This document shows, piece after piece, positions 46,458 through 57,091 of a stretch of 64,000 nucleotides of DNA; the first letter of the stretch is position 1, and every line of letters begins with the position of its first letter. The notes below the pieces were generated by a model, which was not told where the DNA came from, did not search any database, and saw nothing but the letters and a program-made list of their open reading frames with translations. The stretch lies in contig NC_041007.1 of NCBI RefSeq assembly GCF_004193775.1, positions 28,732,850 through 28,796,849 of the forward strand. The letters run 5' to 3'. The stretch is from Glycine soja (Eukaryota; Streptophyta; Magnoliopsida; Fabales; Fabaceae). A program made the position numbers and the translations under genes.

Positions 46458-48611
46458 TGTTGCAACCTACCCTTCGGCGGGAGGGCGATGCGTGACTCGC
46501 GGGATGCGTGTTCCACGAAAGGAATACGCGCGGAGTCGCCACCAACGTTTATTTGAGGAAAACGTCGGAAAAACCGGAAAAGACGCGATCTACGAACTTT
46601 TAAGTGAAAGGTTCGGGAGTTGTATTTACGCGCGGGGAAGGTATTAGCACCCCACACGTCCGTCACAAGGGACGACAGCCTTTAATCGAATGTACAAACA
46701 TGACTTTGATTTTTACGTTCCCTTTTATGTCCTTATATCCTTTATACCCTTTTTATATTTTTTCTCTTTTTGTGGTCGACAAGGGTGTTTCCCTTTGCTC
46801 CTACGTATTCCTCAATTGGGATGAGAAAATCAGACCTACGTAGTTCTTTCGGAACAAAGTGTTTGGTTAAGTTGTTTTTGTCTTTTTTTGCAAAATATGT
46901 TTTTATTGAACAAAAGGTCATTTAAGGTGTTGGACCATTAAACGGTCTTTTGATTTTGAAAGGAGAGAAACGTTAAGGCGTTGGACCATTAACGATCTCT
47001 TGTTTTTTTGAAAGGAGAGAAACGTTAAGGCATTGGACCATTAACGATCTCTTGGGGTGGTCGACAAAAGCGGGGTTTTTGCTCCTACGTATCCTCGATT
47101 GCGATGAGGAAATCAGACCTACGTAGTTCTTGCAAAAGCGGTAAAGTTACATGTTGATTATATGCTTTTGAACGGTCCATGTTAACCGATAAAAGCAAAG
47201 AGGACCGTTTAAGGCGTTGGACCTTAAAACGGTTTTTAGTGATTTTTTTCGGAAAAAAACTTGATTTGTGAGTTGATTTTAGTCTTAGTTTCACTTTGGT
47301 TATTAATCAATTCATTCAAGGAAACTTCCAAAGAAAAACGTCTGATTGATTTTTTTTATTATTTTATTCAAAGATATTTTGATTATTTTATTATTATTTT
47401 TCAAGATATTTTGATTATTTTATTATTATTTTACTTTTTTTGGTTTAACCGAGGTTATAGCGTGAACGATTGGTTAGATTTCGTTTTAACAGTGATTAAA
47501 CGAGATTACAACACAAATGATCGGTTGAAATTCATTTTATCATTTATTAGACGAGAAAACGGCTTAAATAAATGGTTAAAGCACGTTAAAAACGGAAGAA
47601 AAGAAAACTGAAAGTAAACGAAATTAAAGTGAAAGTACACAAAACAAGAAATGAATTGAAAGTCTCGAATTCGAAAACTTACCCGTTGAAGAACGAAGAA
47701 CGAACGAAGAACGGATGAAGAATGGTGAAGAACGACGAAGAAAGATGAAGAATTTCCACAGAATCGCTTACGGAAGCGTTACGGAAGTACTTCGACTCGA
47801 TTTTTCTTCACGAAAACGTGTTTTTTGCCCAAAATAGCCGAAATGCATAGCCAAAGGGGTCTTGAACATTTTGAAACAGCTCCCCCCTCCCCTATTTATA
47901 GAAAAAAAGGGAGGTGCTTGCCGCCCAAAGACTTAATGAAGAAGATTTCTAAGCGCACCCGAATTACTAAGTTCACCCCCCTTTTCGTATTTTACGGAAA
48001 AGTTACGGAAGCCTTACGGAACTGTTTTCGAATTTGATTTTCATCTTTTTTCTCTTCCCTTTCACCAATGTTAAGTGGAATATGCTTACCCAAGGTTTTC
48101 GGAAATTTTACGGAAGTATTACGGAAGCCGCAGAAGCCCCGAAAACCATTTTTCAAAAACGTGGAGGAGCTTGCCGCCCAGTTGCTTCCTCCTTAAGCAA
48201 CCCAACTTCCAAAATGTTCTGGAAGGAATTGCTATTTACACCCCTATCTTGATAAGTTCACCCCCTTACCTTTTTTGGTGATTCTTTTTTCGTAAAGTTA
48301 CGGAAACTTACGAATCTCGTAACGATACTTGTTTTCTTTCCGTAATGTTACGGAACCTTGCGGATTACATAATCATCCCCTTTTTGACTTACGGAATGTT
48401 ACGGAATCTCACTTAATTATGCAACGATGCTTCCATTTGATTTCCGGTGTGTCACGGAAACTTACGGATTGTGCATCAATATTTTTTGGTTTTTCGGCAT
48501 GTCCTGGAATTTCACAAATTGCCTAATGATGGGTGCCAAGCACCTCACAAGGACCAAAGAAAGGTCGCATGTCATCAAGCAAAGGTCCCCGGACGAAATT
48601 AGGGTATGACA
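46458..48611 (-). mobile_element. 5' LTR of element (ii)
   Basis: 2154 bp. Aligned line by line with 20718-22881 it differs by about 18 substitutions, an 11-base deletion near 48227 and a one-base insertion near 48276. TATA box and GTAAGT site (47677-47682) are conserved. Confidence 0.92.
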
Positions 48612-50047
48612 AATGTGTTGTTGCTGGTATTCCATACCGCCACAATATTATTATCTTGAGTGATGATTCCTCTAGAAAACAGTCATGTGAGTTATGAATT
48701 GTTGGGGATAGTGATTAGAGACCCCTAGATATTTTCCTATAGGTTCCTAATTAGGGGCATGGAGCAAACACGCTATGTGCCATTTGTTCTCATGCATTTC
48801 TCTGCAAATAGCACTTTTGCTTGTGATATTTTGTTTCTCTAGAGTAATACATCACTTTTTAATACACACGTTGAGGCGCCATAATGCCTAAAACGTAGTA
48901 TTAAAAAGATGAATCTTTTTGGTCTCGTATAATGTAAATTACCCCTTTGTTGTGTTTTCTTTCCGTTTCATGCATGCGCATCTGCATCATACCGTCGCAC
49001 ATGCGTTGTATGTCGGTCTCGCCTTTTGTCGTGGGAAGTCGGAAGATCCATATCGTCTTCTTAACTGCACACATGGGGCACTGCGCCCCCAAATGCACAA
49101 GTAAGGAGAGATGATTTTCGGGCTCTCGTGTCTGTAAATGCATTCATATCATGCCTCGCATAAAGCATCTCTTCATGGCATCATAATGAACATATCGTTC
49201 CTGCATTTGTTCGTTATCATATTCCAGCCTCACATTTTGCATGAGTCATTGCATCATCATGCATATGCGTTCACTGTCTTTTTGATCTACAAATTGCATA
49301 CCTTTTTGTTCTACATGTTTGCTCATACATGATCCTTGTGCCTTCCTCTACAAAACAAAAACAAAAAAAAGGGAAGCATGAAAATTCATGATGCATTCTT
49401 AGTTGCATGTGTTAGGTGCCATGAGCCAACCATGTTGGGATCATAAACCCATTTCTAAAATTAAAAAAAAAAAAACACAAACAACAAAACAAAATGATTG
49501 AGCATGGTACCTAATGTATGGTTAATTAAGAAAGGATGTCTCTTTGGGCATCTCAATCTCATAATTACATTTTCCATACATAGCATGCGTATTCCCGAAT
49601 CTTTCATCCCTATGAAATGTTGTTGAAGTATTGGCGATCAAAATTGCCATTCCCTGGGTTATGGGGTTGAACCAAGCTCGTGCTTTTACGAAAAGATTCA
49701 TCGAGTCAAGTTGAAGTATGGAAGTAACCACCTTGCAAAAGTTGGGGCAAAAGATTGATTGTGTTACATCATTGCTTCGTCTACTACCAAACACATTTAG
49801 GACTATTAATGTCCTTGTTACTTCCAATTTCACCTTGACGAAGATGTCATGGACCATGTTGAAAATCTAAATTGATTCAACCCCATATCCTGCGTAAAGA
49901 TTCGCAATACTTCAACTGTGCATCATTTGCATACATCCATGTTGTTCATTGCATTCTTTCCTTGAAAAAAAAATTAACCATTGTTATAAAAAAGGAAAAG
50001 AACACGCTTTACGGTGCCCTTACCGAACCCGTGCTAGAAGTAGAGTA
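48612..50047 (+). other. Leader of host element (i), right part
   Basis: The leader resumes after the AATGT duplication: GTTGTTGCTGGTATTCC matches ATTGTTGCTAGTAGTCC at 29348-29364. No ORF1 is present; the sequence passes from leader (to about 48890) into the spacer that precedes gag. It includes CATTTGGGGGCGCAGTGCC-type text (reversed) shared with 43680-43710. Confidence 0.7.
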
Positions 50048-51830
50048 ATGGGTGAAGTAGAGGAGGTGCAAGAGCAGATGAAGGCCCAACATGGAGGCCA
50101 TGAAAGAGCAAATGACCACAATGATGGAGGCTACGATGAGCGTGAAGAAGATAATGGAAGCCAATGCGGTTGCAATTGCCGCTACCAGCGTTGTTGCTAA
50201 GGTGAACCCGATGCCCCCATCGGGCCTCAACCAAATGAATCATTCAACCTCAGCTATGGTAGGCAAAGATTTGGGAAGTACGGGCGGCCCCTATTATGCG
50301 CAAAGTCAAAACAAGCACGCCTTCCCACCACATGGCTTTCCTCCTAACTGTACACCACCCAATGTAGCGTACACTCCCAGTGGGAATGTCAATAACTCCA
50401 CTCCCATATTCATTGAGAGCCGACAATCCCAAACTGATCATGCATATGTCTCAACCCATGGGTGAGACACATGAAATGCCCCACCACAATCTAGCTGACT
50501 TCGAGCCTTGCCTCGGATATGCCACTGAAGGGCAGGCAATTAGTGGTATACCCCTACAAAACCCTTTGGAGGGCCCTCAGTATCACCCCCAGCTACACCT
50601 CTTGCATTCCACAACAAGTAAAAACCCTCATGCTATGGCAGAAATGGGAAAGTTGGATCATCTAGAGAAAAGGCTCAGGGACATTAAAGGAGGTGAAGAT
50701 TATGCCTTTGCTAACCTAGAAGAGTTGTTCCTAGTACCCAATATCATCACCCCTCCCAAGTTCAAGGTGTTGGGCTTTGACAAGTACAAGGGGACTACTT
50801 GCCCCGAGAACCATCTAAAGATGTATTGTCGGAAGATGGGGGCATACGCAAAAGATGAGGAATTGTTGATACATTCCTTCCAAGAAAGTCTTACTGGGGT
50901 AGCTGTTACCTGGTACACTAACTTGGAACCTTCCCGAGTCCATTCTTGGAAGAACCTAGTGGTTGCCTTCGTTAGGTAGTGTCAGTATAATGTCGCCAGA
51001 TAGGATGCAACTACAGAACATGTGCAAAAAGGGGGCACAGATCTTTCAAAAGAATACACCCAAAGGTGGAGAGACCTGGCAGCTCAAGTGGCACCTCAAT
51101 GACGGAGAAAAATGATGACAATGATAGTAGACACATTACCAGTATTCTACTATGGAAAGATGGTGGGCTACACATCTTCAAGCTTTGATGATATGGTCTT
51201 CACCAACGAAAGGATCAGAGTGGGACTAAAAAGAGGCAAATTTGATCATCATGCTTTGATGAATGCTAAAACAACTAGGGCAAATGAAGAGGATGAGAAT
51301 GAGGGAGAAACCCATGCTGTGGCTGCCATTCCTATATGGCCAAGTTTCCCACCAACCCAACAATGTCATTACTCAACCAATAACAACCCATCTCCTTACC
51401 CACCACCCAGTTATCCATAAAGGCCATCCCAAAATCAAACCACAAAACCCACCTACCAATGCTAAACACCACCTTTAGCACAAACCAAAACACCCGCCAA
51501 GAAATGAGTTTTGCAGCGAAAAAAAACCTATAGAATTCACCCAAATTCCGGTGTCCTATGCTGACTTGCTCCCATATCCACTCGATAATGCAATGGTAGC
51601 CATAACTCCTGCTAGGTTTCCTCAATCTCCATTTTTTTGAGGATACGACTCGAACGCGACGTGTGCTTGTCATGGAGAAGCCCTGGGGCATTCCATTGAG
51701 CATTGTAGGGCCCTGAAGCGTAAGGTGCAAGGTCTAATTGATGCGGGCTGGCTGAAATTTGAGGAGAATCGCTTGTTGAATCCTAACATTGACAAGCAAC
51801 ACCACACATGGGGCAATTTTGAAAGCTGTT
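50048..51830 (+). pseudogene. Ogre-type gag of host element (i)
   Basis: Plus-strand Gag starting MGEVEEVQEQMKA at 50048. It shifts frame near 50090 and again near 50450, then reads well through the gag domain (50761-50979: KFKVLGFDKYKGTTCPENHL, SFQESLTGVAVTWYTNLEPS). Stop and frameshift follow at 50979-51110, then TSSSFDDMVFTNERIRVGL (51170-51230) and the CACHGEALGHSIEHC motif (about 51659-51703). It is the counterpart of the minus-strand gag at 40930-42721 and more decayed, as expected of the older insertion. No RT or integrase follows. Confidence 0.8.
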
Positions 51831-51896
51831 GTTAGATGTCTCTAATGACTCATCAGGATTTTCAAGTTTATGCCATTATTGTAAACCACAGTTACA

Positions 51897-52094
51897 ATGT
51901 TAAATGAAATGGATAAAGTTGATATCTTTGTCCCTCATCCTCTCACAAACGCATCTTTGCTTATTCAACTTTCACTGGAATGTGGGTGCAAGCCATTGGT
52001 CGGTTTGCTCAAGCGACCTGTGCTCCTGAGTTTGGACTTCCAAGACCGTTCAATCAGAGATTACTCATCTTGCACGTTGGTGGGGGTGCCGTAA
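51897..52094 (+). CDS. Small hypothetical ORF after gag, element (i)
   Basis: 65 codons, the counterpart of 40669-40866. Being open in both copies while gag is broken is notable but could be chance for so short a frame. No family recognised. Confidence 0.25.
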   Translation: MLNEMDKVDIFVPHPLTNASLLIQLSLECGCKPLVGLLKRPVLLSLDFQDRSIRDYSSCTLVGVP

Positions 52095-52256
52095 AACAAC
52101 GTTTAAAGTTCAAAACAAATAAGTTTCAAAATAAAAAAAAAGAGTTCGAAAAAAAAGGCATTTGATTGACTGTGTTTTCAAGACGTTCATGTGACCTCAT
52201 TTTATCATTCCGGAAAGTTTGTCTTTTTAGAGAGAAGTGAGTTATCAAGAATATGA

Positions 52257-53113
52257 TGTTGGAAAAATAGCCTCAGTTATCTTAAGAAGGGGGGGTTGAA
52301 TTAAGATACAAAGACTATTCCCCGATTAAACTTTCACTCTCTTTTCGGATTAACAATGCACACAGGGACAACCCTTCCCTTGTGTTCAGGAATCCTCTAC
52401 AACAAGAGATCCACGGTCTCTTAATCCCTTTTCAGAAATAAGAAGAAGAGAAGAAGAGATCTCTCTTAAAAGAGATAGATTGTACAATGAAGATCAATCA
52501 AAGTTCCTTATTAAATATGCAAGTGGTTGACCAAGGAATCTTTTTGAGAGGATAAGACATTTCAGTTCAGAAAAACTCTTAATCTTTTGAGAGGATAAAA
52601 CTTTTTGGGCAATGAAAACTCTCTTTAAATTCGTGTTTCAAGTCACATATAAATAGACCTTTGATGGCCGTTCATAAACCATTTGAATAGATGTGACTCT
52701 TGGAAATTATATTCTGAAAATCCCCTCTGGTAATCAATTACAAGACTTGTGTAATTGATTACAGGTTTTAAAAATTTGAATTAAAACGTTCAATAAACTG
52801 CTGGTAATCAATTACCATCCATGTTTAATCAATTACACGTTATAAATTTTGAATTCAAATTTCTGGTGACTGTTATAAACATTTTCAGCTGCTGATAATC
52901 GATTACCAGAGAGCAAATCTCAATTTGAAATGATAGAATTCTTTGGTCAAACCTTTTGTTTTTTCAATTTGGAAACTTCTTCCTAAGGATTCTAGAGATC
53001 AACTTGATCATATATCTTGATTTTCTTGGATTCTTGTCTTGAATAAAACTTAGAAGCACTTGATCCTTTAGCATCATCAAGACATCAAAACATCAAAACA
53101 TCTTGCTTCTACA
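52257..53113 (-). mobile_element. Solo copia LTR, passenger in element (i)
   Basis: Reversed copy of the LTR at 39451-40486, at the same place relative to the element, with mutated flanks TCCCA and TCATA corresponding to TCCTA. It is 857 bp because about 180 bp, including the GGCCGAACCAGTATAAATC block, is deleted between TGTG words. Confidence 0.88.
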
Positions 53114-53118
53114 TGGGA

Positions 53119-53954
53119 GTCATTTGACTTAATCCATCAACTGAAATATCCTTCAACTATTTCTCGTCCTTGGAAAATTCTTTTTGCAAGAATCAACTGC
53201 TTCTTTCATTCTTCCTCACTACGAGGTTGTGAAAACAAGACAACAATTGGTACCTCTAAGCCCTACACTGGGGCAATGAAAGGCACCATGCAAAAACCTC
53301 GAGCGAACCTAGGGGCAGATTAGAAGTTCTCACCCAATAGGTTCCCAGCTACAAGGTCATGACGAAAGATAATAATTGGTACCTCAAAGCCTTACACTGG
53401 GGCAATGAGGGGCATCGTGCATGAGCCTCAAGTGAACATAGGGGCAGATCAAAAGTTCTCACCCGTCGATATTTTTAAACAAGAAAAAAAAGGGGGAGAC
53501 AAACCCTGGAATTTCAATGATTGATTAATCGTCAAACGGCTCCATTGCCGTCACTCCAAAATGGTCAAGTGACTAAATCAAACAGAACATACACTCCGAG
53601 GGAGTTCCCGGAGAGATTTGCAAAAGATAGGATAAGGTTGCATGAATTATCACCTTGTTCAAAAGGACAGTCAATCTGTGTTTTCCAAAAAAATTAAATC
53701 AAAATCAAAATCACAAAATAGGGAAAGAATGTCATAAACATTGTACAACTTTCCATTGCATTGCATTGTTTCATATGAGGTCAGCATTACCAAATTTCAC
53801 GACAAAGGTTGCATGCGCCTGCATCCCTAAAAATCATGTTAACTGCATAGATTTCCTACATCTCGTGTCCAATCTTTTTGGATGACCGGCCCTCTCGATG
53901 AGTCGATCTCTGGCTTTCTCATAAAGGTGGACCCTTGGGTACTAGTACCTATCA
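53119..53954 (+). other. Host element (i) internal DNA with empty site
   Basis: Non-coding counterpart of 38744-39445 and 27237-27354. At 53826-53830 the single CCTAA (TTAGG reversed) is the unoccupied target of element (iii). Confidence 0.78.
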
Positions 53955-54080
53955 CCTTTAGAGGACTGTATGTCCTCGCCATCAGAAGACTGCATATCCT
54001 CGCCTACAGAGGGCTGCACGCCCTCGCCTTTAGAAGGCTACGCGTCCTCATTTTCAGTGTGCTCCATATCCACACCTTAG
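53955..54080. repeat. GAGGAC/GTCCTC minisatellite, short allele
   Basis: Four to five hairpin units (for example GAGGGCTGCACGCCCTC), the counterpart of the 19-unit array at 26758-27236. Confidence 0.8.
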
Positions 54081-54179
54081 GAGAATATAAGGTCCTTTGC
54101 CCTTAGATGCTTAACCGAGACTTGCGCTCCCGGTTAAGGGGCCAGTAGTTTCCTTTTATCAGTTCCTGGGCCACCCCCT

Positions 54180-55110
54180 GATATTGGAGGGCGACCAACT
54201 GTGCGAGAACATCCAGAGAGGGAGGCTATCACGCATCTACTATGCATACGGGGAAAGATTTCACCTTTGCCGCTGCAAAAAGATGAGTGTGGATCATGCG
54301 CACCAACATGATCACTCTTACGTGGATATGGATGATGTTGCTATTTAGTAACATTCTGCCCGGCGACCACAATGCCAATCTCCCCCTGCAGATGTATCGG
54401 TTGGTCTGTGCCGTCATGACATAGGTAAGTATGCAGGGATCGCGCCCACAAGACGCCCAGTGGACCCGAAGAAGTCCAATAGGGCCCTGGGGTTTCCAGC
54501 TCTGGTTATGGGCCTCTGTCAGTCCTACAGGGTGCTCGTCCCCCCAGCGAGGTCATGTCATCGTGACATAGGTAAGTATGCACGTGACTCAATTGATTTC
54601 TGATGTCATCTATTGTTTGCAGGGATCGCACCCGCAAAGACACCCAGTGGACCCGGAGAAGTCCAACAGGGCCCTGGGGTTTCCAGCTCTGGTTATGGGC
54701 CTCTGTAGTCCTACAGGGTGCCCGTTCCCCCCGGCAAGGTCACGTCATCATGACATAGGTAAGTATGCACATCGCTCAATTGATTTCTGATGTCATCTAT
54801 TGTTTGCAGGGATTGCGTCCACAAGACACCTAGTGGACCCGAAGAAGTCCAACAGGGTCTTGGAGTTGCCAAGCTCTAATTACGGACCTTTGTCAGTTCT
54901 ACGGAGTGCCTATCGCCCCCAGCAAGGTCATCAGGCCCCCTACTAATCGAGCTTTCATCAAGAAGTTTTGCGTCCCCAGGCAGGTGCAGGGCGAAACACC
55001 ACAGTAGCCTGGGGATGGCCGGCAGTGGGCAACAGACGCACTGCCACCACCTCTAGAGTTCACCTCAGCTCATCCACAAAAAGGTTAGAGTGTTGCTTAC
55101 GACCCATGGC
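54180..55110 (+). pseudogene. Scrambled envelope-position ORF of host element (i)
   Basis: Plus-strand pieces of the 32249-33499 protein: EREAI..LLCI and RTNM region (54205-54420), then three tandem copies of a unit of about 190 bp carrying KSNRALGFPALVMGLC (54420-54890), then the RPPTN-AFIKKFC and GDGRQ region (54930-55080). Frames change from piece to piece and stops occur. Its layout equals that of element (ii), so this rearranged form is the family standard, not a local accident. Confidence 0.72.
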
Positions 55111-55189
55111 CGACCAATAGGTGACCAAGTCCAAAGCCAAAGGTAAGCAAAGTACTAGGTCCGTGACCGACAAGCCATCAAGTGTCCAG

Positions 55190-55234
55190 CTCAAGACGTT
55201 AAAGAAGCGCTACTAGGAGGCAACCTAGTACCTT
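55190..55234 (+). other. Post-pol Athila motif, element (i)
   Basis: AAGACGTTAAAGAAGCGCTA followed by CTAGGAGGCAACCTAGTACC. Same motif as 1166-1197 and reversed 25755-25800. Confidence 0.72.
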
Positions 55235-55349
55235 TTAAATCTCTGCTTGTTATTTGATCACTTTTGTTTCTCAAGTCATAGTGGGACACACCTATTTGCT
55301 CATGATCCTAGGAATTTAAATAAAACAAGCACAAGCTCGGAAGGTAGTC

Positions 55350-55605
55350 ATACTTCACAATATATGTATGTGTGTTTAGGTAGTGAAAATACCTTAGATA
55401 TGCATGTATGTAGCAAAAATACTTCACAAAATATATATATGTATGTTTAGGTAGCAAGATACCTTGGATATGCATGTATATAGCAAAAATATCTCACAAA
55501 ACATATATATGTATGTTTAGGTAGCAAGATACCTGGGACACGCATGTATATAGCAAAATACTTCACAAAAATATACGTATGTTTAGGTAGCAAAATACCT
55601 CATGG
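55350..55605. repeat. About 65-70-bp AGGTAGCAAGATACC tandem repeat
   Basis: About four units, reversed relative to 25280-25645. Confidence 0.8.
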
Positions 55606-56008
55606 AAAAAAAGAGAGCAAAAAGAGAGCGAGCAAGAAAAGAATAAGAAGGAAGAAAAAAATAGAAAATAAAAAAGATATAAAAAATAAAAGTTGTCTTG
55701 CTAAAAAACAACATGCTTGTGAAAAAAGATAATTTCCAACTTTTCTTTGAAAGATTTTACTGATCTTAACCATTTTCTGAAAAAAAAATGTGTATACACC
55801 TGAAGAGTGAATGCTGTGAAAATTTTCCGAACACCCAAAATAGACTCGGATGAATGCATGATTTGATAAAAGAACATATTTTGGAAACACTGGGTTGACT
55901 TAAAATAGGGAAAATGAATCCTGAGCCCTAATGTCACATGGCCATAAAAACTTGATGCTTGAGCATCCACGTAGATGCGTGCATGACCAGTTTTGCATAA
56001 AATTTCCA
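55606..56008 (+). other. 3' UTR of element (i) up to the SIRE1 insertion
   Basis: It matches 33850-34205 in element (iii). Identity stops after GCATAAAATTTCCA at 56008, where the SIRE1 LTR begins. Confidence 0.75.
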
Positions 56009-57033
56009 TGAATTCATTGCCTAGCGCTTTTCATGTGTTAGTGCTTAGCTTTACTGAGCTTTAAAAGATTGGCTAAAATTTTGTTAAAACATAAGCACTT
56101 AGACAATGAAGGAAAGCTGGAGTTGCTGCACATGATGTCCAACGTTATGTCAAGGAATCAGATTGGGCTGCACAATGCACAAGGCAAGATAAAATGTCAA
56201 ATGAAGAATTGAAGCTGCAGGATCCACGATGTCGGACACGATGTCCTGACATCCGGCCCGAAAATACTGGACACATAAATCTGTTATATCTTTAACAGAT
56301 TAATGTGCAGTTAGCAACAGATTTGGCGATCTATCTTTAGGAACGAATTAAAAGATAATTAAAGTTCGAATTAAAAACTTGAATAGTTCGTTCAGGGATT
56401 AAAGATTAAAGATAAAAACTAAAAGATCAAACTTGATCTTTTAGATCTTTAAGTGCAGATTTTTCAGGAGAATGATAGATCTCATCCAGCGCAAGCTGTT
56501 GCAGCCCAGATACGCACACTGCTATATAAACATGAAGGCTGCACGAGTTTTCTACCAAGTCCGGGATTGAAGAGTTATTTTGTGAGTTTTGGGACTTGAG
56601 TGTTTTGTGAGCCACCTTGATGTTAACCTAACATCAAGTGTTGGACCTGAGTGTGTAGAGTTGATCTCTTTGTTCAGAGAGCAATCTCTGGTGTGTCTTG
56701 GATTTATTTGTAAACACAGGAGAGTGATTGAGAGGGAGTGAGAGGGGTTCTCATATCTAAGAGTGGCTCTTAGGTAGAGATTGCACGGGTAGTGGTTAGG
56801 TGAGAAGGTTGTAAACAGTGGCTGTTAGATCTTCGAACTAACACTATTTTAGTGGATTTCCTCCCTGGCTTGGTAGCCCCCAGATGTAGGTGACGTTGCA
56901 CCGAACTGGGTTAACAATTCTCTTGTGTTATTTACTTGTTTAATCTGTTCATACAGTCAAACATCATCTGCATGTTCTGAAGCGTGATGTCGTGACATCT
57001 GGTACGACATCTGACCTCTGTATCAGAATTTCA
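56009..57033 (+). mobile_element. 5' LTR of SIRE1
   Basis: The left edge is where identity to the Ogre-like 3' UTR copies ends (TGAATTCATTGCC at 56009); the right edge is CAGAATTTCA at 57033, three bases before the PBS. Length 1025 bp. A TATATAAA box lies at 56523-56530. GATGTC/GACATC clusters lie at 56228-56253 and 56986-57011. Confidence 0.82.
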
Positions 57034-57035
57034 AT

Positions 57036-57050
57036 TGGTATCAGAGCAGG
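57036..57050 (+). promoter_or_regulatory. PBS of SIRE1, initiator tRNA-Met
   Basis: TGGTATCAGAGCAGG, exact complement type for the plant initiator tRNA-Met 3' end. Confidence 0.93.
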
Positions 57051-57091
57051 CACTCTAAATCACTGAGTGAGATCTAGGGAGATAAATTCTG

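Larger units (their letters stand above)
20718..48611 (-). mobile_element. Ogre-like element (ii), minus strand, with nested insertion
   Basis: The two 2.15-kb LTRs (20718-22881 and 46458-48611) point the same way on the minus strand, and AATGT flanks the whole unit on both sides (20713-20717 and 48612-48616). Removing element (iii) leaves about 16.5 kb. In element order it holds 5' LTR, PBS, leader, ORF1, gag, a passenger solo copia LTR, a minisatellite, scrambled envelope-position ORF pieces, an Athila-like 3' region, PPT and 3' LTR. No RT, RNase H or integrase is visible. By eye the LTRs differ at about 18 sites and two indels, under 1 percent, so insertion was recent. Confidence 0.9.

Noticed and set aside
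38744..53880. Segmental inverted duplication
   Set aside because: The opposed arms were first read as a duplication. AATGT duplications at 20713 and 48612 and the LTR/PBS/PPT order show two independent insertions of one family in opposite orientation.
54544..54630. Intron with GTAAGT...TTTGCAG
   Set aside because: Comparison with 32915-33000 shows the segment is coding sequence of the envelope-position ORF within a tandem duplication.
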